64,000 nucleotides of DNA from contig LGRX02028782.1 of the NCBI GenBank assembly GCA_001247695.2, forward strand, positions 1 through 64,000, written 5' to 3'. The DNA is from Cymbomonas tetramitiformis (lineage: Eukaryota; Chlorophyta; Pyramimonadophyceae; Pyramimonadales; Pyramimonadaceae). The position numbers and the translations under genes are program-made. Shown here piece by piece: positions 40,104 through 50,639 of this stretch; position 1 is the stretch's first letter, and each line of letters begins with the position of its first letter. The notes beneath the pieces are model-generated. The model worked only from the letters and a program-made list of their open reading frames with translations, was not told the origin of the DNA and ran no database searches.

Positions 40104-43100
40104 CTAATCTTCGTCATCAGAACTACTATCGCCGATGTCGCCGACAAAATCGACGTAGCGGTCAAGCACGACGGCAATCACGTCTGCCCGATGTCGAGTA
40201 TTTATTGGAACCGTGTTACCGGTATACCGTGAAAACCGCAAAGGCTTCCATGGAATGGGCGCCACGACCACTTGATTGTTGATGTCCTTCGCTTCGATGA
40301 ATGCATCTTTGGTCTCCCATGGCATATCGGTGCGCAGGTAGATGTTTTGCGTGACCGGATCGGAAAGAGCGGCTTCGAGGGGAAACCATCTACACTTCAC
40401 CAGAATATACGTGTCAGTGTGCACAACAAGCTTGACGATCTTCAGAATTTCGCCATACCTGCCATCAGAAGTGAAAGAATCATGAACACCTGCAAATCGA
40501 GATCTACAGGGACGCTTTAGTCCGGGCGTTTGGAACCGTGTGGTGCCAACGTTCCGGGCGCCCGGAACATATGCATCAGATTGTTAAATTTAAACAGGAT
40601 TCGTGAACCGTAGCTTTACCATGGTCCAAACGCCCGGAACCATTACTCCACTCTAAAACAGACGTCTGGAACATGTATAGTTAGCATGTCTCACCTGTCC
40701 TGGTCGTCTACTTGCTGCTTCTGTACATTCCAGACTTTAAAGACAGACTTGAAATATCGATGACAAGTGGCCTTGTTCCTGTCCTTTTCCAGCGATCTGT
40801 AATGAAAATTGCGAACTTTGACGTAAGCATACTCTGTCCACCTTCTCGGTGGTGCCAAGGCGTAACTCCTTTCCATCTCCGTAAACGGAATGACTTCCCC
40901 TGTGACGGGACTCTTGCGCCAGGTTTCAGGTTGAAGAAAAGTCGGCCTCATCGAGATTTGACCTGGGCCTCTGCCCGTGCCGCGACGAGCCGCCAAGCGA
41001 CGTCGGTTTTGTCTAATGTTCCTGCATGGTCCAAATGCGGGGAGTTAGTGTTCCGGGCGCTCGGACGTAGCTTCCGGGCGAGGGGAACACCACTAAACTG
41101 AGTATTGAAAGTCAAAAAAGCTTCGGTCAAGCAAACACGAATACCTCGTGTAATGGTCTTCAGCACGGTGAAATTCTCTGACAATGTTCCCGTACCACTC
41201 CACGTTTGTAGCCAGCCAAGCTTGTATCTCCTTCTTATCATCTACGCACAGCGAAAAGGAAATGTGTTAAACAATGCCTGCTTTTGACGAAACAATTCCA
41301 AAAGCCGGGAATGTACCCGGAACCAAGGTTCCGGGGGCTCGGAATGATGTGGATGGAACGAGCCCTCTTGGCTTGGGCTTTGTCTAATTAATATTCCAAG
41401 CAGGTTCCAATGGGTTGGATCTACGTTTCTAATACGGTTCCAAGCGCCTGGACCAAAACTGGACGATCTTCACTAAAGTCTGGACCGTACCTGGCGTCGA
41501 ATAGAGAAGCTTGCCCTTCCTCTCGTTGCCGGTCGCCAACATCAGGGACACGGTGTTCTCGCTACGTGGTTGGCTAATGGTTGGTGGCGAACCACTCGCC
41601 TGTATCAAGTGGTATAAGCCGCGTACCAGACTTACCATGCGTTTCAACTCCACCCCTTTCATCATGCTGGCGACGGGGTGCGAGCGAGTCCTGATGATCC
41701 GTCTCAGCTCGCCGAAGAAGCTCTCGGGAGCGAACATCCAAAGATCGGGAATTGGCCCTTCGTCACGCATCTGATCTGGAATATGAACGAGCTGGTGCGT
41801 TGCAATGACGAAAAGCTCAGGCGAGAGTTCAGCTTCCATGATGTCACGGACTTCCAATGCCCTTTTCTTCAAGGCGTCCATGCCAGTTTTATGATGCTGA
41901 ACCGCACGCCCAAAACGGAAATCAGTATAGCCTGAATGGAAAAGTTCCGTGCGACCGGAACATTGGTCCAACGTGCATCCTGGCGCCCGGAACCGTTAAT
42001 CCAATCCGAAGCACATGAACATGAGCAACAACCATAAAGAAAAGTCCGAACGTCCGGAGTATGGCCTCCAAACGGTTCCAAGCGCCCGGAACATGGGGTA
42101 AGCAGTGAATAAGTGTTTATACTCACATCGATATCAATGGTTCTGCTCACAATCTCGCGGACCACCGTAGTATATTTCCCAACGTATGAAGCGAATTCCG
42201 GCTGTAGCACATGGCCATCACTGTTCATCCACGCGCTGACAATCGACATGAGTCCAGTTGTGATAGCAACTACGCCATGATGTGCTTTTAACTTGCGTGG
42301 CGTAGTTTGTGTTCCCGCCTTGATTTGCAGAAACTTCCTCCCAATCGGCCCCGAATCTCGGGTAAACTTGAGCGCTCTTACCCATGGGATAATCTCCTTC
42401 AAGGCCTCCTTAGAAGGGGACCACGGAGAGGGTTTTACTACAAGAGACAGATCCCACACACACGCACACAACCTATCCTGGTTCAATACGAAACCTATAC
42501 CATCTTAATTCATTCATGAAGAAACGTTCCGGGCGTTCGGAACCCACCCTCCAACGTGTAACAGGGGTGTGGATTATCTACATTCATTCAGAAAATAATA
42601 GCATTCCGGGCGTTTGGAACGCGCCATCCAACGTGTGACAGGGGTGTGGACCATCTACATTCATTCAGAAAATAGCATTCCGGGCGTTTGGAACCCTTAC
42701 ACCACCGTCTATCAGGGGTTTGGACCATCATTATATTGGACGGGTGGTGTACTCACATCTCAGCCGTTCTGCTGGGCTCCGGTTGTCATTTTCATTCCTC
42801 CTTGGTATAGGAATAAGCCACGACCTGTGCATCTGATAGGCCCTTGCAAAGTTTCGGCACTTTAAATTCCAGTCATCACCGAGAATCGCTGACATAATCC
42901 GGCAGGAGTTGTTGGACAAGATGTGCATGACGTCGAAAAGCAAGTCGCGTGGCAAATTAAACTTCTCAATCTTGGTAAAAGCACTCGATCCTTTGATCCC
43001 ACTCCGTGCCATTTTGTCCTTAATGACTTCCGGATGCATACCCGCTTCGATCATCCCGTCGTGCAGGTGCTGCAACTCCCTCACTTCTTTGTCCGTTCTC

Positions 43101-45892
43101 ATCGCTGGCTCTTCACCTGCAAACATCATAAAAAACACGATACAGTTGAAAGATTATTGTGTAAAACCACGAGTACACAGGTCCGGCCGTGGGTTGCATG
43201 GGTTCCGGGCGTGTGGAATTACTAGCTTTGATCTCTCCATATTTTCCCTATAATGGTCCGACCGGCCGGAACCGGGGTTCCCGACGGCTGGAAGTACAGT
43301 CAGAAATATTTTGAAATCTGTCCAACCGTCCGAATACATACTAGGAAGAATGCAGCAGGGATCAGACTTACTTGGATTTTGTTGTAGCATCTGCGCGTAA
43401 ATCGTCTTCTGCATGCAAGACTCTGCATTTGTTGTCCCGACAATCCAACATTTGGAACATCCCATCCTCGCGTTTGTTCCATACACGTTCCCCGCTTCGG
43501 TCAATCCGACATAATCCTCGAGCACCTTGTACAACTTGACTCGAACGGTGAAAGGCTTGTTTTCGATAACGTCCCACACCCGGCAACCGTTCTTTTCGAT
43601 GTCAATAATCTCGTCCACGAACTTGTGGTAGAAGAGTTGGGCATCTTTGGGTTTGCCATCAATAATGCCCCAAAGCACAATGAACTCGCTTTTGCCTCGA
43701 AGATGTGCAGGGTAATTCACCACTTAGCAGGTTATAGGTGTCACAGATCCCAGTTTATCTTTGAATTTCTTGATGCCGTCCGCGCATAACACCACAGAGA
43801 GGTTGCGCTTGTCCTTGAAGAACTCCGGGTCCTCGAGCATGGTCCTCTGCCAGCTTCGTGAATCTACACCCGCACTAACATGTCTTACTCCAACCGGTCG
43901 GATTAGGTATTCCACACGCTCGGACTATGCTAAGACAACAAAACAGGTTGTTGTAACATATCCATACGACCAGACGCATATTCCACACAGATAAAACGCC
44001 GTTCCGGGCGCCCGGAACGTGCCATCCATGCAGATTTACTCGCAATTATCTTTGTTAATCTACATCCGCAAAATTCCAAACGGCCGGAATTCCCGGTCCA
44101 AACGTTTGGACTATACCAAGACAACCAAAATGGGTGTTGTGACATATCCAAACGGCCGGACGCATGTTCCATCCGGGTGGAGGCATGGATCCGGGCGCCC
44201 GGAATAGGCAATCCATGCAGTCTAATTGACAGTGTTTACTCACCTAATATTCCAGTGCTTCTGACGATCGGCTCATCCAAGTCAACTTTCTCCCATGAAC
44301 GTGCCATCTGTGCCTGCACCGGATCCATGAAAAGGGCCTCCAGTATCCTTGTCCACGGCCACCAGCGGAAAACGCACTTGGCCCTTCCGGGTTCCCACTT
44401 GCCATCGACCATTGATGGCTCCTTGAACCGGCCGTGGTTGCATTTCGGACACGTCGGTGCCTCTTCGGGAAGCAGATCTTTGAAAAGAAAATTGCACTTC
44501 TGGCACACATCGATCTCGTTGTACTTCATGAGGAAATCCTTGAAAAACCGCAGGCACGCTTGGTAGGTATGAGGTAGTGCTACCTCGTCATCGGTCGAGA
44601 TTGATTCATCTTCGACCTCCAAGCCGCATACTCGACGTCGCAGGATTTCCAGGATTGTGTCAAAGTACGTCTGGGTCGAGTTATGGTTGGAGTGGGCCTC
44701 AAGTAGATCCAGTATGAAGCGGTTTGCAAGGGTAGTCGATTTGTCATACACATCTCCTCCCTCCTGCAATTTAGTCACACAGCATCTGATTGATTTTGGT
44801 CCAGAGGGGTTCCACACGTAGGGACGCACCGTTCCAATGTGTTGGAATAGTGATATAGTGCAGTTTTCGGAAGGCATTCAATCTGCGCGTATTGAACTTA
44901 CCATGCTGAATTCCGGGTCCCTTGTTCGGTCGTTTTCACGTTGCTCGCGCGCATCACTTTCCTCCTCCTAGAATACGGCGGGCATCCACTCCCATCAACC
45001 CAGCAATCCTGAACTAATAAGATGCGATGTAAGAATCTGGCTTACAGTGATGGCTCTAAAGGTGTTCCAAAGGCTTGGACGATGCTTGGACTCTTCTTCG
45101 CGGGGGAATCCAAGGGTGTTCCAAAGGCTTGGACGGAGCTTGGATATTGTTAAACAATGGTTCCAACGGCTTGGACGGGATTTAGAACTCACCGAGTCGG
45201 ACGATGCATACTCAATCGGGCTGAAGAAGTTTTCACGGATCTTCCGGAGCATCCGTTCGGCATGGTCATGAAGATATGTGTCATCCTCGTGTTCTTCCTC
45301 TTCGTCCGTCTCTGATGGTGGATCCGTTTCACCGTCATCATTCACACTTTCGGCACCGTCAAAAGAGTCGTTTTCTTCATGATCTCGGTCATTGGAGAGG
45401 CGTGCGACCAGGGAAGAAGGCTTACCGTGAGAGGCCGGCCCGGGGCCGTTTGAAGTCAGCCCGGGCCGGTTGCGGGCCGCTCGATTGTTGGATGCGGGCC
45501 GTCTCTCAAGGGTCCCGATTATGAAAATTTTCGTGAAAATTGTGCGATTTTTATGATCTTGCCATAGTTAAAATTAAAATTTTGCGCCTGCGGCGGGCAA
45601 ATTTGAAGATTGGCCGGGCTGGCCGAAAGTGGGCCAGTAAAAATTCAAATGCGGGCCGCTTCGAAAAAAGAAAGCCTTCTTCACTGCGTGCGACGGGTGG
45701 ATGTAGGATCAAATGCCGCTTAATCTGTTTTTTGGAGTAGCAAAATCGGAGTCTGCATTGATCGCATGGGCATGGAGTGCCTTCCGCGTTCTCGTTTCGA
45801 GCTAGTCCACGCCTTTGCCCAGCCATTATTCCTGCGAATCCATGTAAGAAGTGTGAGTTGTCTGACCGGACTTGTAAGGTTTTCATATGCAT
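40104..45892 (-). CDS. CACTA (En/Spm-type) transposase: N-terminal CPC motif, tnp2, DUF4218, DUF4216
   Basis: At least ten reverse-strand exon blocks are separated by short introns. 45892-45551 has the N-terminal GTPCPCDQCR...HLILH block of CACTA transposases. 45345-44995 is acidic. 44877-44236 has the tnp2 zinc region (CQKCNFLF, CPKCNHGRF) and FRWWPWTRILEALF. 43915-43724 has LCADGIKKFKD, a likely catalytic Asp. 43723-43154 (VLWGIIDGKPKDAQLFYHKF, then GCSKCWIVG) and 43138-42731 complete tnp2. 41935-41429 is DUF4218 (HQLVHIPDQMRDEGPIPDLW). 40424-40104 is DUF4216 (DTYILVKCRWFPLEAA), ending in an acidic tail. Introns, not exons, carry the TTCCGGGCGCCCGGAA words. Exon ends were not all resolved, so the coordinates give the overall span. 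Confidence 0.8.
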
Positions 45893-46217
45893 TCCGGGCG
45901 CCCGGACTCGTGGTCCGGCGCGTGGGAACGTGATTCCGGGCGGCTGGAATTAAATACCTTCAAAATTCGGCAAAAGTCCGTTTTGTCACTTTTATCTCAG
46001 GGTTTCTACGTTTTAGGCTTATTCCGGGCGCTCGGACAGGCCATGGAACACTGTGTCCATCGGTTTGGAAAAGCTATCTTAAAAATCGACTATGAGGTGT
46101 CTCTCGTCACCCTTCCTCGTTCTCCCGGTTGCGTGGCCGTTTCTTCATTAGTCGCTTCATTATTTTGTGCCGGGTTCTCATTGGTTCCCGCGGCCATCAT
46201 TTCATTGTCTTCGGTGT

Positions 46218-46847
46218 TCACGTTGTTTTCTTCAGTGGTCTGCTCGAGTTGCTCCGGTTGTTCAGGGGGGTGTTGAGTATACCATGCTTTCGTGTGTCTT
46301 GTTCAGTTTCCTTGTTGTTGGTTTCAGTTTCTTCCGCCAGCTTGTTAATTTCAGCCATGAATTCTTGGGCTGCCTTCTGCTCGTCGCTTGTTGTGGGTTC
46401 CATTTCTTCGTTTTTGGTTCCACTCGTGTTTGTTGTGTTCTGTTTGAATATTTCCAGTTGCCCCAAGAAGAATCCATGTATGCCTTGTTGTTGTTTGGGC
46501 TGCTCAGTTGCCCTCCTCTCTGTTTTCACTCTCTTTGCAATTCTGTTGACCTCTAACATGAATTCATGTGCCTCCTCCTGAACGCTGTTGTTCGCACCGC
46601 CCGTGGGTTCGGGTTCCTCTTCGGGCCCCACTTTTTGAGCTGCTTGTTCATCTAGAGTCGTCGGTTTGGAAATTCCTTGGTTGGTGTCTGTTGCATGTTG
46701 TTCCCGTGGGTTTTGTGGCATTACTTCTGTTGCTTTCTGTTGTTCTTGGTCTATTATTGCATGCAGGAGCATTTCTTCCTCTTCATTGCGTTGCTCCTCT
46801 TCTTGTTGTATTGTCTGAGTTCGTGCGTCTGTTGTGTCTCCTGTGTC
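46218..46847 (-). CDS. Low-complexity C-terminal continuation of the RNase H frame
   Basis: Same frame as the RNase H ORF after TAG. Glu/Gln/Thr/Asn-rich, with two helical repeats (AHEFMLEVNRIAKRVKTE and AQEFMAEINKLAEETETN) and QQQGIHGFFLGQLEIFKQ between them. No domain recognised. Confidence 0.5.
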   Translation of the reverse strand, partial: DTGDTTDARTQTIQQEEEQRNEEEEMLLHAIIDQEQQKATEVMPQNPREQHATDTNQGISKPTTLDEQAAQKVGPEEEPEPTGGANNSVQEEAHEFMLEVNRIAKRVKTERRATEQPKQQQGIHGFFLGQLEIFKQNTTNTSGTKNEEMEPTTSDEQKAAQEFMAEINKLAEETETNNKETEQDTRKHGILNTPLNNRSNSSRPLKKTT

Positions 46848-47873
46848 CTATATTGTGTGGGTCATCATTTCTCGGAGTTGCATTTCCTCCTCTTCTAATT
46901 GTTGGTCTGCTCTTTGTTGTTGGTTTGTCCTGTCTCGTGTGGTGTTCACATCGGGTTCTTCGTCTTGTTCTTCGTCTGTCTTCTGGTCTACACTTTCTGT
47001 TGTTTGTTCCGTTTGTTGGCCGGCCCCCCATTTCGTCGGGTCTCCTTCTAGTTGCCCCATTTTCCTGGTGAGCCTGTTTTCTTTCATTTTGGTCGTGTCT
47101 TGAATACTTTTGGCGACTTGCTTTTGTACTCCATTGTGCCCTTTAATTTCCTGTTTGTTACCTTCCTCATTGAGCGACATTGGTTTTATTTGTATTGTAT
47201 CTTGATTTTCCCAGGCCTCCGTGAGTTCACCCTTTGTGCATGCCTTCTTTGCTGCTTGGTCTGCTGCCTCGTTTCCCGCAATTCCTATGTGGGCTTTAAC
47301 TTTTAGTATTCTTACTTTTGTTCCCGTGGCAATTACGCCTTCTATGTTTGTTAATATTGCATGGAGCAGGTCTCTGTGTTGGTGCCTTTCCATGTGGTGT
47401 GGTTTCCTTCGCATTGTTTCTAGTTGTCTTATGGAGTTTAGGCTGTCTGTGCAAATGGTGAGTACTTTTTCCTCGGGCTTTTCAGGGAGTGCCGTGGCCG
47501 CGTATATTGCTATCAGCTCGGCTTTGTTTACCGACTGGTCCTCTCCTTCCCATCGGTACCCATGTGTTTCACCTTCGCCTGTTCTGGGGTCCCAGACTGC
47601 CGCGCCCGTTGCCCATTCTTTGGTTCCTTCTTGCGTGTCTACTTCCCTTTTGCTTCCGTCTGTGTACGTGTATTTGTTTGGGTCGTGCGATCTGTTTAGC
47701 GTTGGGTATTGCGTCTGTTGTTGTTCCGCGTTTGGCGGGGTATCCCTTGGGTCCAGTGTGTTGTGGAGTCTCCATCGTCTACCTTGGCTCCCCGGTTCGT
47801 GTTCCGGCCAGAAGTGTGCTGGGTACATTACAGGCGTTTTCATCCCTATTTGGTCCCATATGTTTTGTGCCAT
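46848..47873 (-). CDS. RNase H1-type domain ORF
   Basis: The catalytic set is complete: YTDGSK, VNKAELIAIYAA, CTDSLNSI and HIGIAGNEAADQAAK, arranged as in RNase H domains of non-LTR elements. About 341 residues including a Gln/Glu/Asn-rich tail. It ends at TAG, after which the same frame runs on (DTGDTTDARTQTIQQEEE) into 46772-46218, so the tail was probably longer. It would remove RNA from RNA-DNA hybrids, but no polymerase is encoded in this copy. Confidence 0.8.
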   Translation of the reverse strand: MAQNIWDQIGMKTPVMYPAHFWPEHEPGSQGRRWRLHNTLDPRDTPPNAEQQQTQYPTLNRSHDPNKYTYTDGSKREVDTQEGTKEWATGAAVWDPRTGEGETHGYRWEGEDQSVNKAELIAIYAATALPEKPEEKVLTICTDSLNSIRQLETMRRKPHHMERHQHRDLLHAILTNIEGVIATGTKVRILKVKAHIGIAGNEAADQAAKKACTKGELTEAWENQDTIQIKPMSLNEEGNKQEIKGHNGVQKQVAKSIQDTTKMKENRLTRKMGQLEGDPTKWGAGQQTEQTTESVDQKTDEEQDEEPDVNTTRDRTNQQQRADQQLEEEEMQLREMMTHTI

Positions 47874-47885
47874 TATTTGTCTTCT

Positions 47886-48875
47886 TCATTTGGTCCATTT
47901 TGTGTTAGCCAGTATTACCGCGGTGGCGCCCGGCTGAATTATGTCCCACTTCTTTCCTCGGTTTGCTGGGCCGTATTGGTCCCTGTCCTCTGCTTCGTCG
48001 TATCTTAGCTGTGAGTTTTCCAGCCATTGGTTCGCCTCCTCCTGCGCTTTGCTGTATTGGTAGCATTTTCTGTTGTCCAGTTTGTTTTCTGTTTCTTGGC
48101 ATTTTGTGCACATTGTGTTGGTGTGTTCATTGACCAGTTCCTCCATTGACATTACTGGCAGTTCGTACTTTTGCCACGATCTGGGGTCAATTATGCAGTC
48201 AAGTTCCCCCGTCGGTTCTGTGTGTGCATCCATTTCGTCGTTTGGGTTTGCTTCCCTGGTCGGTTGTCTCTCTATTCCCACTTTACGTACCTTACTTTGT
48301 GGGCATGTGGTGAGGGCTTGTCTTATGTATTCAGCCGCTTCATCCGGCCTCGGGCAGTGGAGCCTCCATCCCGCTTTGTTCGCAACTATTAAAATCCTCA
48401 GGTCCGGTTGCGTGTACGCGGGTTTAGGGTATTGTGTCGTTTGTGTGGTGTTTTCCGTTTCTTTTTCGTGTGTTTGGTCTTGCCGGTCCTTATGCTGCGA
48501 GCGGTGGCCGGTGTTCGTTCGAACCTCTTGTTCATCGTTCGTTGCTTCCCTCGTTTGTTGTGCCGGAGAGTTTGCCTTGTCTCTCCCTTCGTCCTTGTTC
48601 GCTATGTTGTTTGTCGGGGGCGTGTCCAGAATTTCCATCTGGTTTTCTTCATCGTCTGTGTCTTTCGCCCTGGCTGCCTGGGCTTCCATGTTCGTTTTTA
48701 CCCTTATTTGGAGAGACTTTCTGTACTTGCTGACCGCTTGTCTGTCCGTGGGCCCCCATTTGCTTACTTGCTTCGTTTGCGAAGTATGTTGGCCAGTGCC
48801 CTTCTGCTCCCTCTTGTTGGAATTGGGCCCATGCCTCCGCTGCCAGGGAGACCCATACTCCGCAGCTGTATCCAT
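47886..48875 (-). CDS. Unknown ORF between Ulp1 protease and RNase H
   Basis: About 329 residues. A Gln/Asn/Thr-rich start is followed by RILIVANKAGWRLHCPRPDEA, a possible small globular domain, and a Cys pair (CTKCQETENKLDNRKC). It is in the same frame as the RNase H ORF, divided from it by a single TGA (TK*RRQI). I do not recognise the family; the position is where an RT or its 5' flank would be expected. Confidence 0.5.
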   Translation of the reverse strand: MDTAAEYGSPWQRRHGPNSNKREQKGTGQHTSQTKQVSKWGPTDRQAVSKYRKSLQIRVKTNMEAQAARAKDTDDEENQMEILDTPPTNNIANKDEGRDKANSPAQQTREATNDEQEVRTNTGHRSQHKDRQDQTHEKETENTTQTTQYPKPAYTQPDLRILIVANKAGWRLHCPRPDEAAEYIRQALTTCPQSKVRKVGIERQPTREANPNDEMDAHTEPTGELDCIIDPRSWQKYELPVMSMEELVNEHTNTMCTKCQETENKLDNRKCYQYSKAQEEANQWLENSQLRYDEAEDRDQYGPANRGKKWDIIQPGATAVILANTKWTK

Positions 48876-50588
48876 CCTGTTTGCTCTGTTGGCTTGAGTC
48901 CATTTGTCTTACAGTGACTTGTTTTCCTAGCATGTTTGACAGTCCTGCAGCCCATATTTTCATTTCGTTGAGCATTCTTTTCGCCGCTCTGTCCCCTTTG
49001 GTATATTTGCCTTTTAGCGAATCGTAGGCCCACAGTACTAGTCCATCTTCTTTGGTTGGACCGGCTAGCATCATCCGCCAGTGTGCTCCATCTCCGACCG
49101 CTAGTCCGAAGTGTTTGTTTTGCCCCAGTTTTTCAATTGCCCTTTTCGTGACCGGTGAGCACGGTTCTTGGGTTCCGAGTCTTTCTCTCAGTTGGCCAAG
49201 TACCAGTGTTGAAAGCGGTTTTGTTTCGTGTAGCAGTTGTGCTTGGTATATTTGGTATGAGTTTAATTTGCCTTTTTCCGCAAACAGCCCTGCCGTCGTG
49301 GTGTTGAATACGTATTCTTCGTTCGTGGGTTCCGTTCCTCCCCCCGTCATGTCCGGTTGGACATCGCTCTGTTTTCGTGTTAATTTCAGTTGTTTGTATT
49401 TTTGTTGGGCTCGCGCTTTCGCGTCGGTTTCGTGTCGTTCGTTCCAGAGGAGTTTCTTTATCTGTTTGCCGTTGGTTGGTGTGCCTTCCCTTATCGTTAC
49501 TATCATTTCCGTCCATTTTCTGGTCCTGACGAATTTAATTCTCCTGCCTTGTGTAATCATTTTGAGGCCTTTCCGTCTTTCATTTCTAGCCTTTCTCGTA
49601 TCTAGGTTTGTCTTTCCGCCTTTGTTCTTTGTGTGCTGTTTTCTTTCGGTCTGCTGCTCGGTTTTTGCTTCGGTTTCTCTCGGCTTGGCTTTGATGTTTT
49701 GGTTGTCGTAGTTTTTGTCGCCTTTCGTTGTTCTGCTGAGCCGTCTCTTTTGCTTCCTTCTTTCCTCCCTTTTGCACTTCGTATTGCTTTTGCCTTTTCT
49801 AATTCTGTTGCCGGCAGTACATTCTCCATTACTTTCTACAGCTGTCAGGGTTTCAGGGGTTGGGTTAGGGTTTGTCGTGGTTGTCGTATTATTTTGCGTT
49901 ACTGTGTTACATGCGCTTGTTTCGCCCGTGACGGGCTCAGCTCCAGTTTCTATCCTTTTTCCTGCTTGCTTTTCATATGTTTGGGTTGTTTTCTCTCTTT
50001 TTTCGTGGTTTTTTGCCATTTCCCGGCTGGTCGGTGCCACAAGCGTGAGCTCGCTGGAGGTTTCGGCTTCTCTGGTGGGTGCTCGGAATTCGCTCAAATT
50101 TGTTCCATGTGTTGTTGTTTGTTCATACTTGGGTACTGTGGAGTATTTACGGTCGGTTCCACTCACACTTGTCTTGGTAACTTGTTTAGTACTTTCGGTC
50201 ATTAGGGTTTCGGGGCTTGGGTTAGGGTTTGTCGTGGCTGTCAGTCGTTTATTATGCGTTACTGTGTTACATGTGCATGTTTTGTCCGTGACGGGCGCAG
50301 CTGCAGTTTCTAGCTTATTTTCTGCTCGTTTCTCATATGTTTGGGCTGTTTCCTCACCCTTTTCGTGTTTTTTTGTTATTTTCCGGTTGGTCGGTGCCAC
50401 AAGCGTGAGCTCGCTGGAGGTTTCGGCCCCTCTGGTGGGTGCTCGGAATTCTCCCAAATTGGTTCCAGGTGTTGTTGCTTGTTCATACTTGGGTGCTGTG
50501 GAGTATTTTTTGTCGGTTCCACTCACATTTGTCTCGGCAGCTTGTTTAGTACTTGTAGTTATTAGGGTTTCGGGGTTTGGGTTAGGGT

Positions 50589-50639
<51 letters not shown>

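Larger units (their letters stand above)
34431..46080 (-). mobile_element. CACTA-type element with CCCTACAAAA end and TTCCGGGCGCCCGGAA words
   Basis: Left end CCCTACAAAATAGGGAAC lies in exon 2 of the DUF7869 gene. Interior noncoding parts are rich in TTCCAAGCC(N)TTGGAA words, plus ATTCCGGGCGCCCGGAAT (34472-34489), GTTCCGGGCGCCCGGAAC (40551-40568 and 44001-44018) and many half-sites in introns. The transposase is on the reverse strand. The right terminus (expected ...TTTTGTAGGG) is not seen before the Ulp1 element, so the end is approximate and probably truncated. Another element sits inside it (34878-39277). Confidence 0.7.

Noticed and set aside
1..47888. Reassigned UAG codon (ulvophyte-like code)
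   Set aside because: Genes here also end at TAG in sensible places (3617-3619, 9854-9856), and TGA interrupts as well; mutation is the simpler explanation, so it is kept only as an alternative.
50588..50638. (GTT)n microsatellite as a separate feature of interest
   Set aside because: It encodes a Thr run in the Ulp1 ORF and is an ordinary trinucleotide expansion.
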